Under the pieces are notes generated by a model that was not told where the DNA came from, made no database searches, and worked only from the letters and a program-made list of their open reading frames with translations. DNA of 64,000 bases from Adiantum capillus-veneris (lineage: Eukaryota > Streptophyta > Polypodiopsida > Polypodiales > Pteridaceae), in the NCBI GenBank assembly GCA_014529385.2, contig CM043957.1, forward strand, positions 85,751,881 to 85,815,880. Reading direction: 5' to 3'. A program made the translations under genes and the position numbers. This document shows positions 10,384-23,100 of this stretch, piece by piece (position 1 is the first letter of the stretch; every line of letters starts with the position of its first letter).

Positions 10384-12255
10384 ATGTCAATATCCTTGCT
10401 AGGAGAGCAATCGAGTGCTCTTGAATTAGTGACCACTAAGGGTCAACCCATAGAGAGCCACATTGCATCTAGTTCAAAGGACACCCCTAGCACCTCAAGC
10501 TTAGATGGAGCGTTCCTAAATGAGAACTTGGAGTACGAACTACAAACGAAAACTCTAACTGACCTATACAGAGGTCACACCTATCACGTGGGTTGGTTAG
10601 ATGTCCTACAATCCACAACAGGTGCTACTAGTGTGGAGGATCAACAACAAAGAGTTTGTGAGGTCATCCATAGGGTTATTGAGATAGAGAGACATAACAA
10701 GGGGATCCACATGCCTTCAACGGGTCTCATGAGATTCTTGGATACAGGGAAGGCTAAAAAACCGACCTTATCGCAAATGAAGACTCCCTCAGTAAGTCCA
10801 ATGGATCCTCCATATGTTGTTTTGCCAGGGGTCTCAGTGCAATCTGAGCCCACAAATGATAGCTTTATCTTTCCAAGTCTAGCTCATCTTTCCCTTAATG
10901 ACACCACGGCTACCATGCCTACCCCAATGATATGCATGCCGAGAAACACGCCATGGACCTCATTTGTTAGTAAAGAACCGCTATATGGTAGCTCAATGCC
11001 GACAACAGCCCCTACAAGTGTGTATCAATCATATGCACCTATGGGTCCTCGTACTCATGTAGCTCCTACCCCTCCCATTGTTCAACCACAATACCCAAGT
11101 TCTTATTTCCATGGGATGATACCGGCTAGCATTAGCATGTCACATCCGATGTCTGCTATGCCCAGGGCCACCCATATGAACTTTGGGCCGCCACATGACA
11201 CAACATCGTACCAAACGTGGAACCCAAGGGCTTCCTATGCGCCAAGCCCAATGCCAATACCTACTCCACATGTAGTCTCTGGAGCACCTCCATCCACGGT
11301 TCCTGCTCACTTAGGTGACTTGGCAACATTTGCTCAAGCTATCGGTTGATCTATTATTGAGAATATGCGTAACACGCCTGATAGAGAACCTAGAAGTAAG
11401 GCAGTACAAATAGCCAAGCCCACACAAAAAATTAGCGGAGACGGGGATGTGAGAAAGCATATCGAAGTGTTTGAGCAAATATGCAATTCTCTAGGAGAAC
11501 ACAACGACCTGCATAAGAGTAATGCTTTAAGCCTAACCTTAAGTGGAAAGAGTGGGGATTGGTATAGAACCCTAAGGGTGGAAGAAAAAACGATTTACCC
11601 TACTCTTAGGAGATTGTTCTTGAAAGAATACGTACGAGAGGGAGTACTTTGGAGTGTAGCTTCTCAGCTCCAAAAAGCCCAACAAGAGGAAGGAGAGTCA
11701 GTGAGAGACTTTATTAGTCGCTTGAAGCATTTCAATTCTCGTTGTAATCCAAATGAGTGCTTCAATAATAATCAATTGCTTGATAGATTCATTAGGGGAT
11801 TACGACATGAGGATATCTACAATGGCCTAGTCATTAGAGGTATCACCACTTGGGAAGCAGTCACCACCAATGCGATCCAATTGGAGGATAATTTAATGAT
11901 TCATGGAGAAAGAGTGTCTGTTGAGCCTAAATATACTAGCTCGCAAGCATCGCGGCATCAGCCAATGACCCTAAAGCCTATTGCTAAGGAGCCAAAGATA
12001 TCTGAGATGAATTTAGCAGATCTCACCAAGGCTATTCAAGAGAGTCTTAGAGACAATCGTGCTCCACAAAACAATCATATGTATCTAAGAAGGGAGCAAC
12101 AACGGTGCTTAGTATGCTATGGACCGCATAGTACTAGTGAATGCCATACTTTTAGAGTAAAATTCAATGGGAATTGCAATGCTTGTGGGAAGTATGGTTA
12201 TCAAGCTAAGGATTGCATAGTATTTAAGCACGCGATGGCCAATAGACCAACTTAG
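10384..12255 (+). pseudogene. gag: Gag of the inner element, N-terminal and capsid part
   Basis: One frame is open from ATG 10384 to 12255 except for an in-frame TGA at 11347-11349. The first ~320 residues are Pro/Met/Ser/Thr-rich and not recognised. From about 11430 a retrotransposon Gag capsid domain follows, with landmarks GDWYRTLRVEEK, LFLKEYVREG, GESVRDFISRLKHFNSRC and LLDRFIRGLRHEDIYNGL. It ends in zinc-knuckle-like motifs CLVCYGPHSTSEC (CX2CX3HX4C, about 12108) and CNACGKYGYQAKDC (Tyr in place of His). Gag would form the particle and bind RNA in the cytoplasm. Similar open sequence resumes in another frame at 12276. Confidence 0.8.
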
Positions 12256-12275
12256 CATGGACAGACACACCGTGA

Positions 12276-13399
12276 GTGCCTGCATTGATGCTGGCCCCAC
12301 CTCTTGAACAAACGTCACAACACATGGTACCTAGGGCCCAAAATATTATTCAAACAACACCCTTACCACCTCCAATGCTAGGACCGCAACCACCACATCC
12401 AAGAATCACTTCTGTGAATCAAGTGGGTTGTGAGTCATCTATTGCTTGTTTGGAAGGCTGTGAGGAAGATATAGATCCTAATATTGCCTATGGGATGGAT
12501 GTGCTTGAAGAAAGTCCACAATACTACATGGAGGACTATTGGGGACAAGTCAAACCTGTCTATCAAATAGCTGCTCTTGCGGCAAGAGGCCAGAATATCA
12601 ATTACACTGCTAAGAGACCACCTCTTCAATGCTATGAGTGTGGAGGTCCACATCATGTAGCCGAGTGTCCTATTAGGCTACAAAAGAACGCCACACTAAT
12701 GCAAACCAATCAAGCGAGCACGTCTACAATGCCGATACTCATGTGTAATCGATGTGGCATAGATCATTTGATTGCCCAATGTCCAAATAATCCAAATGCA
12801 CAGAAGATCAGGCCATTAAACTTTATTGAGGTTACCGAGGAGCCATCACAAAGTACACATGTGGTACAAGTAAACGTACTCACATGATCGATGCTCCAAA
12901 AATAAAATTATATTCTTGAGGAAAGAGACACGACATCAATTTCCCAATCTGAGAAAAAGAAGAAAACACAAAGGAAGAGATCGCAAAAAGCAGCGAAGTC
13001 AGACCCCAGTTCAAAGAACAACATAGGGACTGGTGACGACCTCGTATATATGAACAACGCTGAAGATTCTGATTCAAGTGAAACCATGGAGACCAAAACG
13101 ACTGCTAAGATAGAAACCAACAAGGAAGATCTTCATGAGCCACAATGGCCAGGATCCAAGAAGAAGATATGAACTTATCCAAACCCTACAGAGGAGATTG
13201 AGCGAGTCAAGCAATTAAGGAGTTTGGTAGAAGATACCCAAAGAGATCTAGAACTAACACCTAGGCAGATCCAGATTACAGACACCGTGTTCCCTACACA
13301 AGAACAACCTCACCAAGTCCATAGACCCTTAGCCGTACCTAGTGTCATCCAAGAAGAAAGTGACTTAAAGTCATGGGAAGTGGACATACTCACTTCTTG
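12276..13399 (+). pseudogene. Gag C-terminal part and linker, shifted frame
   Basis: After a frameshift near 12256 the protein continues in another frame: Pro-rich, then an acidic stretch, then two more knuckles of the unusual CX2CX3HX4C spacing, CYECGGPHHVAEC (about 12630) and CNRCGIDHLIAQC (about 12752). A stop at 12885 is followed by a Lys- and Glu-rich linker (about 12920-13399) in the same frame with a further TGA near 13172. There is no ATG at the start, so it is not a separate gene but a displaced part of Gag-Pro. Confidence 0.7.
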
Positions 13400-14164
13400 A
13401 TGGAAAGAATATTTACAGAGGGACTACCTGATCCTATCGAAGAAATGGATATCCCATCTTCCCCACGTCAAGGGACTGAAGCCCAAAAGGTGCCGTTAAA
13501 CATTGCCAAATTGATGGATTTCATATCTTCAAAAGTTAGAACCACCATCATGTCCAAACTATATAAAGACCCTGAGCTAGTCTCAGCTCTTTGAGCCTTC
13601 CTCAATGGAGAATTGAAGTTTGAGCTACCACAATTTGCACAGATGGATGGAGCTGGGGAGATGCCAATAGAGGAGGAACACTTAGATCCACAACCCAACC
13701 TAGATGAGAACCTTGTTACAGAAATACTTGTTAACAAGTTGGGACAATACTTTGAGGGCGATGAATCCAATGCAACCATACCAATCACTACTAAGGGATT
13801 AACTGTGAAGGGAATCCTTGATGGTGGCGCGGGGGTTAGCATTGTGACTAAAAATTGCTGGGAAACTATGGGAAGACCTCACCTTGCGACCACAACCATA
13901 GTAGTGAAGATGGCCAATGGGTCTATTGTTAAACCTATTGGGATGCTAGAAGATCTCAAGATCAAGGTCTTTGGATATAAAATAAGAGTACCTTCATTGT
14001 TACTACAAGCAATGCATATAGCTTCTGACAAAACTCATCCTAATATAACGAAGAAAACATACAAGTTGGTTCCTAAAGCTTCTTTAGCGACCATAGCTAG
14101 TGCTAAAAAACAGAGGCCTTGTAAGAAACGTCCCACTCGCCCCAAAAAATGTAAGGAAACATAA
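13373..14164 (+). pseudogene. Retropepsin-like protease of the inner element
   Basis: Open frame with one in-frame TGA at 13592. The protease core is GILDGGAGVSIVTKNCWETM at about 13810-13870: D-G-G replaces the usual D-S/T-G active-site triplet, as in many plant Gypsy proteases. It continues with VVKMANGSIVKPIGMLEDLK. Retropepsin would cleave the Gag polyprotein. After IRVPSLLL the sequence degenerates, and no RT follows. The basic end (KKRPTRPKKCKE) is probably post-truncation read-through. Confidence 0.65.
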
Positions 14165-16333
14165 TGATGGATTCCTAAACGACTATTGGAATCCCAAGGC
14201 TACTATCAAGGAAATGATCAAATCTGGGTGCCAAAACATAGATTGTGTTCTTACCTGTCACCTGACCCATGTGAGCCCAATCTGTAGCTTTAAAATGAAT
14301 TAACGATCGCGGAAAGAAAAAAATCACAGAATGTTACACACCTTCTCCCGAGCTAAGTTTGGGTACCGAAGAAAGAACGATTTGTTCCACCTAGCTCAGG
14401 AAGGGGGGATCCCATGAAGCTTCTAGCTCCTCATGTAATGCATCCATAGAGGTAAAAGCTTCTCCACAGTCTCCACCTACAATAGTAGACCTCCATAAAG
14501 CTACAAAGTAATCCACACCTCCCAGTGTTCAATAATCACTTGATGAACCACTTCAAGTTCGATCCTGGGAGAGTACCTTACCACCCTTGCAACTCGACAA
14601 GACACCTAAGGTAATAGAAAACTAATGGCAAAAATACTCACCTATTACCAACTGGAACAATTGGTTTCAAAGGGTGATGAGCACATTTCAAACAGTACGA
14701 CCTACCCAAGGAAGGGGGGAAGTCTTCATTCACGTCAGCCTATTGAGTTATTTCCCTCTTACCCTTGTTTCCCTGACCTCTCAATCACCAATCTTAGGGA
14801 ATGTATATATAAAGCCTTATATTCACAAAAACCAAAAATAATAAAGAGCAAGAGCAATTAGCAAACGAGTATGCAAAATAAAAGTCAAAACATTGACCCA
14901 GACCTACACATTCACATCCGGTACACTGAAACAAAAACCTATGTCATCAAACACCTTTGATCCTCATCACTCGAGTGATGGAGGGTAGGTAGGATGAGTA
15001 CGATAGGAGTGTTTCTGTTTTAGAGTTTAGTGATCATCAAAGTTCTTTTTTCCCACTGATGTGCCTCCTAGAGGTATTCTTTGTGTTTCCTCGTGTGTAT
15101 AGGAACGTGTTACTATGGTTAGGATTTGGACCTTCATGGAATCTTTCTCTCGTCCACTTTACAAATCAAGCGTGATCATCAACACAAACAGGTGTTTCTT
15201 GTCCATTAGCATTGCCCTTGCCCCTTATCTTTTTGCGTCCATGTTTGTTTGCTTTAATTGTGATTGGTAGCGTAATATCCAGCACATTTGCTTAACATTA
15301 AATTCAATGTAATTTTTTGTCATAATCACTTGTCTAGGTTTAAAATCAAACAGTCCGACTAAGCTAGTTTGACCAAGCTAGGCGTTAGAGATCTTCTCTT
15401 AATACCATGGGGATGCCTTCCTAATAATCAATGGTTGCTTAGGTTCTTAATCTGATTTAGGTAGCATTGTGTGAAATGTACTAGGGCTTTCTAGTGGGCT
15501 TAGTCCCTATTGACCTGTAACTTAAGTATTATAAAGGGAGTTTACTAATGTGATGAGCATGAGAAGGGTAACAGTGTTATATGACCCCCCAAAGTTACAA
15601 AATTAAAATGCTGAAAACGTACAAAAAAATAATAATCAAAGTGCCACAATGTAAAATTAAGCTGGAAGAGAAATCTCAGCTTGATTTGGTACTTCACTCA
15701 CATGTATCGCCTATGGTACTAGAGCCCTAGAGGTTCCCAGTGTGGGCGCTTTTCCTTGAAAAGCAAAAAACCCAAGGCATACAAAATAAGCACACACATC
15801 AAAATTGAAACAATGTGAAAAGATTTTGGGGGGTCAAAGAAAAGGAAATAAGTCAGGCGATGATTTCATGAGCAATTCCTTTTATCGTAGCTTAACTACA
15901 AGGTCTTCTAGGTATAGCCTCTAGTCAGCCCTCGGCCATGAAATACTTGGCTCTCATGATTAAACGAATTAATTGACCAGAGAAAATAAAGAAGCTTTCC
16001 CATGGTATTAATAGTCGATCTTTAGTGTCTTTCGATCGTTAAATTAGCGACCCCAGACTTGTTTAATTTTTTTATCTTTACAACTATTTATGCGTTTGAT
16101 TATATTGCAATTTAATGTTTATTGCTGACAAATGGTTAAAAATTCTATTACCAATCAAATTGTCTGCCTACAACTGCATATGCTTTTTAATTGTATATGA
16201 GAATGCAATTATTGTGCCAATGTTGTTTGATTTTGCAGTGACTGAAGAAGGCTAAGGACATTCATCTCAAATGCTGTTCCACCTCGACGAACGAGCTTCA
16301 ACTCAATAGCTTTTGAGGATGGAATCTACATGA
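14165..16333 (+). other. Non-coding 3' region of the inner element
   Basis: 2.2 kb with only short frames and no RT, RNase H or integrase motif on either strand. The AT-rich 3' half leads to the polypurine tract. It replaces the pol region expected here in an autonomous Gypsy. Confidence 0.6.
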
Positions 16334-16345
16334 GGAAGGGGGGCA
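16334..16345 (+). promoter_or_regulatory. Polypurine tract
   Basis: AGGAAGGGGGGCA directly before the 3' LTR start TGTTAA, the position where plus-strand DNA synthesis is primed. This confirms the plus orientation of the element. Confidence 0.85.
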
Positions 16346-16651
16346 TGTTAACCCCCACGCACATTCCTATCACCTAAGACGGACGCCGTATTATTTATTT
16401 GGTAGAGTCAGGTACCGGGCTTGTCGGTCCAATAGGAAAAGGGTAAGAGTGATCGCCGATGAGAGGCGCACTCTAACTGGAACATTCAAGGGATTAGTTG
16501 GCTAAGCATGGGCGTCCAAGTGTGAATGGGGCGAGCTCGTATAAAAGTCAACTAAACCTAAAATTCACTCATTCTCTCATTTGTGCAATTGAAGAGTGCT
16601 CTTGCTCCATCTCCATCTTCTTCTTCTTCATCTCCTTGTGTGTTTGTATGC

Positions 16652-16707
<56 letters not shown>

Positions 16708-16938
16708 ATTGCGACGACGGCAGGACGACGGCGAAGCGGTTGAGCGTGGTGCATCGGTGGCTCCTTCTTCTTCGCGGCAAGGAATCCTCCACGACAGCAA
16801 GCGTAGAGCGGTGAGTGACACACCATCGTCATCTTTGAGCTTACTAGTTTAGGCTAGTTGCGTGCTTGGAGCCATTTGTGGCTCGCACACAGTGTATCGG
16901 CAAGTTCCTTGCATTGACACGTGCGACAGACGTGCACA
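16346..16938 (+). repeat. Inner element 3' LTR
   Basis: 593 bp, TG...CA, containing a (GA)n tract at about 16653-16707 and a TATA-like CGTATAAAAG near 16539. The last 50 bp reappear inverted at 10297-10345. Followed by AGATC, the right-hand TSD. Confidence 0.9.
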
Positions 16939-16943
16939 AGATC

Positions 16944-17290
16944 GTTGGAAAAATCATAATGAGGACGAATTGAGGGAGGAAGCTCGATTTTTTCGTTCTG
17001 CATATTGAAGTTATAATTATATAATCAAACGTGAGGCCACAAGATTCCATGAATAAGGTGGGGTTTTGAATGGGTTTTGTGCTTGTGTGTTGTAGACTTT
17101 TCATGGATGAACTTAGTATTTTTTATTGTACTTTTCAATGAATCTCTCTCATGACTTTGTGGTCTTCTCATCGCAAACTCGCTCACTACACATGCAGATT
17201 CGGGAAGAGGATTTGTGATTTCCCTATCATGACCGCTCTTAGATTTGAGTCATATTTAGGAAAATGTTTTGTGAAAAACATAAAAAATTC
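16944..17290 (+). repeat. Outer Gypsy 5' LTR, right part
   Basis: Aligns with 19782-20110: GAATTGAGGGAGGAAGC, TTTTGAATGGGTTTT, GATCTTCTCATC-like and CTCTTAGA.TTTGAG landmarks in the same order. The end is approximate. Confidence 0.6.
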
Positions 17291-17860
17291 TTCATACAAT
17301 TTTCCCAATATATTTTTTTTTTGTTAAAGATGCTTGATCTCCAAGTGCAGCAAGGAATGCGATTTGATCCAAATATGATGCAAATGTTTCATGTGTTTAC
17401 ATAATGATAAAGAAGAATCTAAGGATTTGAGGGTGTGCCGCGTGTTTGTTGCGGACCATCCTAATGTTGTAATAACATTTTTTCAAGGTTGGAAGAAGTC
17501 AATCTTACCCTTATGAGAAAGAAAATTTTGTATTTGGAGTCAATGAAATGATGACTGTGAGGCATATGTATGGTTTAGAAGGCCTTGTAAAAAAAGGCGG
17601 ATGAAATCAAAAACATGTACGACTATAAATGAATTTTGAAGATTTATTGATGCTTCCATCATGTATTCTTATTTGTATGCACACATAGCATGTCCTCTTT
17701 ATCGATTGTTGAGAAGGAATTAAAAGTTTCATTGGAAAGAAGAGCATACAAAATCCATGAGAAATTAAAGAAGCTACTTATGTCATTACCAATCTTGAGA
17801 GAAGAAGACTATGTATGTCACAACCTCTTATTGTAACGATGGATACAATGAGAGACTATG

Positions 17861-18010
17861 CATGTGAAGACCTCTCATTGTAACAATGGTTACAAGTCCT
17901 ACAGAGATTAGATGTGCAATAGGGCAAGATGATGCGCATGTGAAGACCTCTCATTGTAACAATGGATACAAGTCCTACAAGGATTGCATGGGCAATAGGG
18001 CAAGATGATG
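17861..18010. repeat. Two-copy tandem repeat, 76-bp unit
   Basis: CATGTGAAGACCTCTCATTG starts at 17861 and 17937; both units end in GGGCAAGATGATG. It lies inside the decayed pol of the outer Gypsy and so adds a slippage duplication to it. Confidence 0.85.
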
Positions 18011-18191
18011 AAGAAGGGAACACGTGTGTGGTGTGATTTGGAGTGAAGGTTGTAAGTTCTTACCATGAGATTATGTATAGGTAAAGAGGGAACTATGGGG
18101 AGTGTGACAAGGAGTATTTGATAGGGGCATCAATGGTCATGAAAATTGATTGTTTTACCTCTCCTTGGAATGATCACAAATTGTTCTAACT

Positions 18192-18437
18192 ATGTTGCGA
18201 TGGATTGCCTACATTAAGTCCTTGAATCTCCAGTTCAAGCATATCTCAAGGAACGACAATCAAATGGCAGATATGCTATATAAGGCAAGGTATGAACATC
18301 AAGAGGACATGATTGATGAGGGAGATGATGTTGCCACAATGTCTTACACTATTGCTCATGCAAAGGGTGATCGTGTATGTTTTGTATCTTCGCTTGAGTC
18401 CTTTTTAGAGGAGTTTTTTGAGGGTGTAGAAGCATGA
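18192..18437 (+). pseudogene. RNase H end fragment, outer Gypsy
   Basis: LRWIAYIKSLNLQFKHISRN followed by NQMADMLYKARYE matches the end of a Gypsy RNase H domain (RW..Y...F...H..G..N..AD.LS). It then continues with an acidic linker. Upstream in another frame a weak SYEIMYR-like remnant may be the start of RNase H. It precedes the integrase remnant in the usual Gypsy order. Confidence 0.6.
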
Positions 18438-18779
18438 TGACTGGGATAAACAAGAATTTACGAGGGTAAGAATGCATCCGAGGGCCTCCACTATAAATAA
18501 ACCCTCTATATCACGCAGTTCAAGAAACACTTAAATAACCCCATGTCACATATATATTTTCATGAATTAAAAGATCCCTCTTCCTTTAAAACTTGTAGAA
18601 TTTCTTCAAAAGAGATTTTTAAACCCCCTTTTGTCGATGTAAACCTGTAATTTTCTTGAAATTAAAAAATCCTTCTGATGAACTCACATGCTACAATTAC
18701 ATATTTTAAGCTGGACTCCTCAAAGAAAGACATATGGGTATTTTAAAGAATGGCTTTTGATGGAAGCATTCCAAAATAA

Positions 18780-19495
18780 ATGGGTGATATGCCACAATGG
18801 GTAGTGTGTGATAAGGACGCTCAAATGAAGCCTATTAAGGAGATTCATGAGAGTGTATGGGTTGGTCACCGAGTTGTATGGATAACCTTTGCCAAACTAA
18901 AAGAAAGGTATTGGTGAAAAGGAGAGTACAAAGATGTATCTCAATATGTGGAATCTTATGAAACCTGTAAAATGTATTCAAATGGCATCATGATGGGCTA
19001 CACCTTGCTTATCCTTTAGCCATGCATTACAAATGGGTAGTAGATTTGATCACTATTCCTTTTGGGATTATGGAGGATGAGATACATAGTGCTTGTAAGA
19101 GAAGATTTCTCATACCAACTGGAAGGTCATGCATTAAGGAAAATACTAGAGAAGTAATATGCAGTTCCTTTTAGAAGATGTGATTTACCATTATGGTTGT
19201 GTTGGAAAAATTACAACACAGAGGGGTGAGTTGGATGGTGAGGAAGTTAAGGTGTTTTTCTCCATGTTAGGTATCAAACATGTCCTCACTATTCCTTACA
19301 ATCCTAAAGGAAATGGTAAATCTCAACATGGGCATTCTCTTATCATTAAAACTTTGGCTAAGGCTTATGAAGGTAAACTCAAAAAATGATCAAGGTCACG
19401 GCCTTATTCTTTATGGGTTCATTGTATAACACATAGCACGATCATCATAAATGTGTTGAAAGATAATGAAAATTTATGTTTGGTATGAAATTTTG
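18780..19495 (+). pseudogene. Integrase, outer Gypsy (broken)
   Basis: The zinc-binding HHCC region reads IHESVWVGHRVVW...KERYW (stop) KGEYKDVSQYVESYETCKMY at about 18838-18980, in a different frame from neighbours. The catalytic core has YKWVVDLITIPFGI (first Asp, about 19030), then GELDGEEVKVFF (second Asp, about 19222) and YNPKGNGKSQHGHS where the Glu position reads Gln. The tail SRPYSLWVHCITHST is at about 19393. Integrase would insert the cDNA in the nucleus. Stops, shifts and the changed Glu make it inactive. Confidence 0.65.
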
Positions 19496-20110
19496 CATGA
19501 AAAATAAGGTTTCCAAGAATCTAGGGATTTTTCAATGTTATTTGGCTTTTTATGCATTAAAATTGACACCTAATCAAGAATAACATGTATGGAAGAAAGG
19601 GGGTGTTTCCTCATGGCTACAAAACCTGTAAATTTTCCCCTTTCATGTGTTTCTCTCTACGATAGTAGTGCAATCCCGCCTCTCTTCCTTCTTGTTTCTA
19701 AGCTTGTGAGGGTGTGAGATAGGGTTTTATTTTCTCAAATTTGTATATGAGAATAAAAGAGTTCAAATAATCTTTGCAAAGATAGAACGAGACCAATTGA
19801 GGGAGGAAGCTTGAGTTTTTGGTTCAACAGATTATGCAATCAGAGTCAAGGTCGCAATATTGCAGGCATAAGGTTGGCGTTTTGAATGGGTTTTATGTTG
19901 ACGTGTGAGTAAAGATTTTATGGCTAAAATTAAAGCGTTTTTTATTGTACGTATAACAAGTGAATTTGGTTGATGAGTTTGTGATCTTCTCATCACGAAC
20001 TTGCTCAATATTATATCTGGGTTCCTATCATGAGCCCTCTTAGAATTTGAGCAATCGTTCGGAAAGGGTTGTCAACAACATAAACACTTCTTCAAAAGGT
20101 ATTTATGACT
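19434..20110 (+). repeat. Outer Gypsy 3' LTR
   Basis: Diverged copy of 8583-9015 joined to 16944-17290. It starts inside or directly after the integrase remnant, so the pol end and any PPT were lost. End points approximate. Confidence 0.6.
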
Positions 20111-23100
20111 TTCAACACGAACTCTCACATCTATAGGTTTTGTACCTTCCCGTCTAGGCCACAATTTCCCCAACAACGTAATCTTGCTCATTTCTAACTA
20201 GACTTCTAACTAGTGACTTGCTGGTTATTTTCAAGAAACATGCCTAGTATTTTGAGGCATAAAAGTATAAAAATCACTTTTTTGAGGGAATAATCTTAGT
20301 GTGTCTTGACAATTGGACAATTCAAAAGACACTCAATTCTCTCCAACCTACTCAATTGGGAATTTGTTTTGTCACTAGATTTCCTCTTAAGATCTCACTA
20401 TCAATGTGACACAACCTCTTATTACAATTTTATCTCTAAAACTTTTCTCCAGCTACTCCTGAGCTACCATGGATCAACAACCGAGATCTCCGTAACTCTA
20501 GTATATTAGCATAGTTTTTGGTCGACTTCTCCAAATCTTTCCCTCCCTTCTCTCCAAATCACCTTTTGGACAATCACCCATCACAATGTCAATTACTAGG
20601 CCTAAAGAAAAGATTGAGCATTCAAGATATTAGCTTTAGCATTTTGGCTTATGTTAAGAAAAGTTTTTCTAGACCTAGAAACATTAGAGCTATTATTGCA
20701 AAGGAATCACAAGCTATTACTATAAAGGAATCACAAAAATTCTTGGTGTGGATATATTGTACTAGCACGCTTCTCGCTTCTTTTACAATTGTATCCACCT
20801 CCCTAGCTATACACATACACACACATTTTTGCAAATAAGTGTGTATATGTGCAAGCACTTGTACAATGAGGAAGTCAAAACATCAAGCAATGAAAAGTGA
20901 GTGTGAGAAAAGCAAGAGTGACCAAAATTACCACCTTAAAAATATAAAGGTGAGAAACCAATATTATCGCCTTGAAAATAGCATCTAGAATTCATGCTCC
21001 TAATAGGTCAAATGGTCTCTATAAAATAAGTGTTTCTAAAAGGTTATTATTTCTAGTTTTCTTTGGCTTTGAAAGAAAGTGTGTGCACTAGTCACTGACT
21101 TGAGATATAGGCAATTTCTTGAAGCGTGATTTGTTGGCTACATGAAACATTATAGGTTGATTTTCCAAACAACAACAAAAAAAAAGTATATGTGAGCTAA
21201 GCTACATAGAAGAAAAACAAAAAAATATGATAAAATCATACTCACAATTACACATCTAATAAAAGAATCGTAAGGAAGTTTTCCATAAAGAATTTGGATA
21301 CTAACAGTTATGCATTCTCCTTCTTGACAAGACAATAATCTACTTTGTTTGGGAAAATAAATATTGTCTACAATGTCAAGAATATAGACATGAACATACC
21401 TCTCAATTTGTATAATGCATGAGCTTAAAAGGAGAAAAAGTTCTCACCAACCAATCAAAAGTACAATACATTTTCTTTGTCTGTCATTATCACATGTGAG
21501 GACTCTAATACATCATATTTGCAGTTATGTTATAGCTGGCCATGAAGCATTGGCTTGAATTGTGATGATTTGCATTTGAACATAACGTTGCATGGATGGT
21601 GGATGTGATAGTGCAACCACTAGAGTAGTAGGTGTTGGCATCCAACAAAAGCTCTAGTGGGGCTTCTACAACTAAAGTTGCATCCAAGCTCAAATCTACA
21701 TTTTCTTCCTCTTTCCTCGACTGCAACAATCCAAGGTGGGTGAATGCTTCGCAAGGAGCCCCTCCAACCTACCTTGGTTTTGCCTGTCATGATGCCATTG
21801 CCTCTAGGCTCTCCAAGCCCTCGACCATGCAAAATTACCCGCCTCTCTTCTCTGCTTCTTTTGTTCATCCTCTCTAGTTTGAAATTTCTATCGATAGAGC
21901 ACCCTAAATTAACATAATTTTGGAGTGAATTTGGGGCGTCTTTGAGTGAAGAGTTGAAAGAGAAAAAGGTTAAAAGTTAGAGCACTAAAACTTCTCTTTT
22001 ACCCAAAATTTCTTTTAAATTAGAAGATTCAACAATATCTTTTCTTCCTTTTGGAAGCTTAATGACCTTTTCAGAGCTAGCACTTCCATGCATGAAAAAA
22101 ATGGCAATCAAAAGTGAGATATGTTAATGTATGTGTTATTTAATGTACTGCCACTTCCAAGGGTCTCTTTCGCTTGCCAACCTTTGAAGCCATGCATAAG
22201 AGTCCTTCCAATCTGTGTCCCTCATTATCTCATCTATAGGAAACATTTCTTCTCATTCACCCTTCCTCTATGCATTCCACAATGCCTCCAATACTAAAAC
22301 TTTACCCATTAGATATGATCTACCGACCTTTGTGACATGACACTCATTTTGAGATTGGCTCAAATGATATTATCAAGTTGTGCGAATAGAAGATGTCCTT
22401 GTCAACAAGCATATTATGGGCATTGATGGCACTGAGCAAGGGTTTCACTTGAATTAGTTTTTGCACCTCAACTTCAAACTAACAAAATGGAGTTGTACTC
22501 CCACACACAAATTGAAGGTATTGTCATTTTGATACTACATTGGCATCTACTTTCTTTGTTTCACGTGCTATTCAAGTTCTCTCAAATTGAGAGGGTGCCT
22601 CAGCTACCTATAACTTACAATAGATATGTCCTATATGAGAGACTCAGTTCTTGCCAATTGCATTCGGATCAACAATGCAAGGTAAGGATCACAAGTTTGA
22701 TGGCCATGTATGGGGTGAATCTACAACATGCACACACAATAACTTTGCTAGCACTGTAAGATCAAGCCATTGTGCATGTTATTATAGATTCAACATTTTA
22801 GTATAAACTGTTCATTTCTTGGTTATGTTAATGAAATACTTTGGAAAGGTAAGAGTTAGATTGAAGGTGCCATGAGGATCCACAAGGGGTCGAATGGTTT
22901 TTTGAGTTGCACACATTATGTGAAATCCTAGAATTTGTGGTGGCAAATGTGGCCTTCATATTACTATTGATTTCCATTTGATCAAGAGCACATTACAAGA
23001 TGTGAGTGAATGTGATCACCCCTTTTGAGGAAGGGACTGATTGAGCAAACAGAAAGAAAAATCCATTGAAATATGCAAGCAAAGAGTCTATGAATAATGT

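Larger units (their letters stand above)
9016..16938 (+). mobile_element. Inner Gypsy-type element with gag and protease only
   Basis: 7.9 kb, starting TGTTAACCCC and ending GTGCACA. The flanks AGATT (9011-9015) and AGATC (16939-16943) are a 5-bp TSD with one change. It has Gag and protease remnants but no RT, RNase H or integrase between 14165 and the 3' LTR, so it matches the non-autonomous terminal-repeat-with-GAG class and would need enzymes from another element. A segment spanning the end of the 5' LTR, the PBS and the leader is inverted, so the present copy cannot prime reverse transcription. Confidence 0.75.
8583..20110 (+). mobile_element. Outer, old Ty3/Gypsy element, split by a younger insertion
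   Basis: A diverged direct repeat (8583-9015 plus 16944-17290 against 19434-20110) flanks an interior with RNase H and integrase remnants in plus orientation, so these are its LTRs. The left LTR is interrupted by the 9016-16938 element: sequence before and after that insertion aligns continuously with the right copy (for example GAATTGAGGGAGGAAGC at about 16967 and CAATTGAGGGAGGAAGC at about 19796). The end points are approximate. The interior is only about 2.1 kb and lacks recognisable Gag, protease and RT core, so most of the coding region was deleted. Confidence 0.65.
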
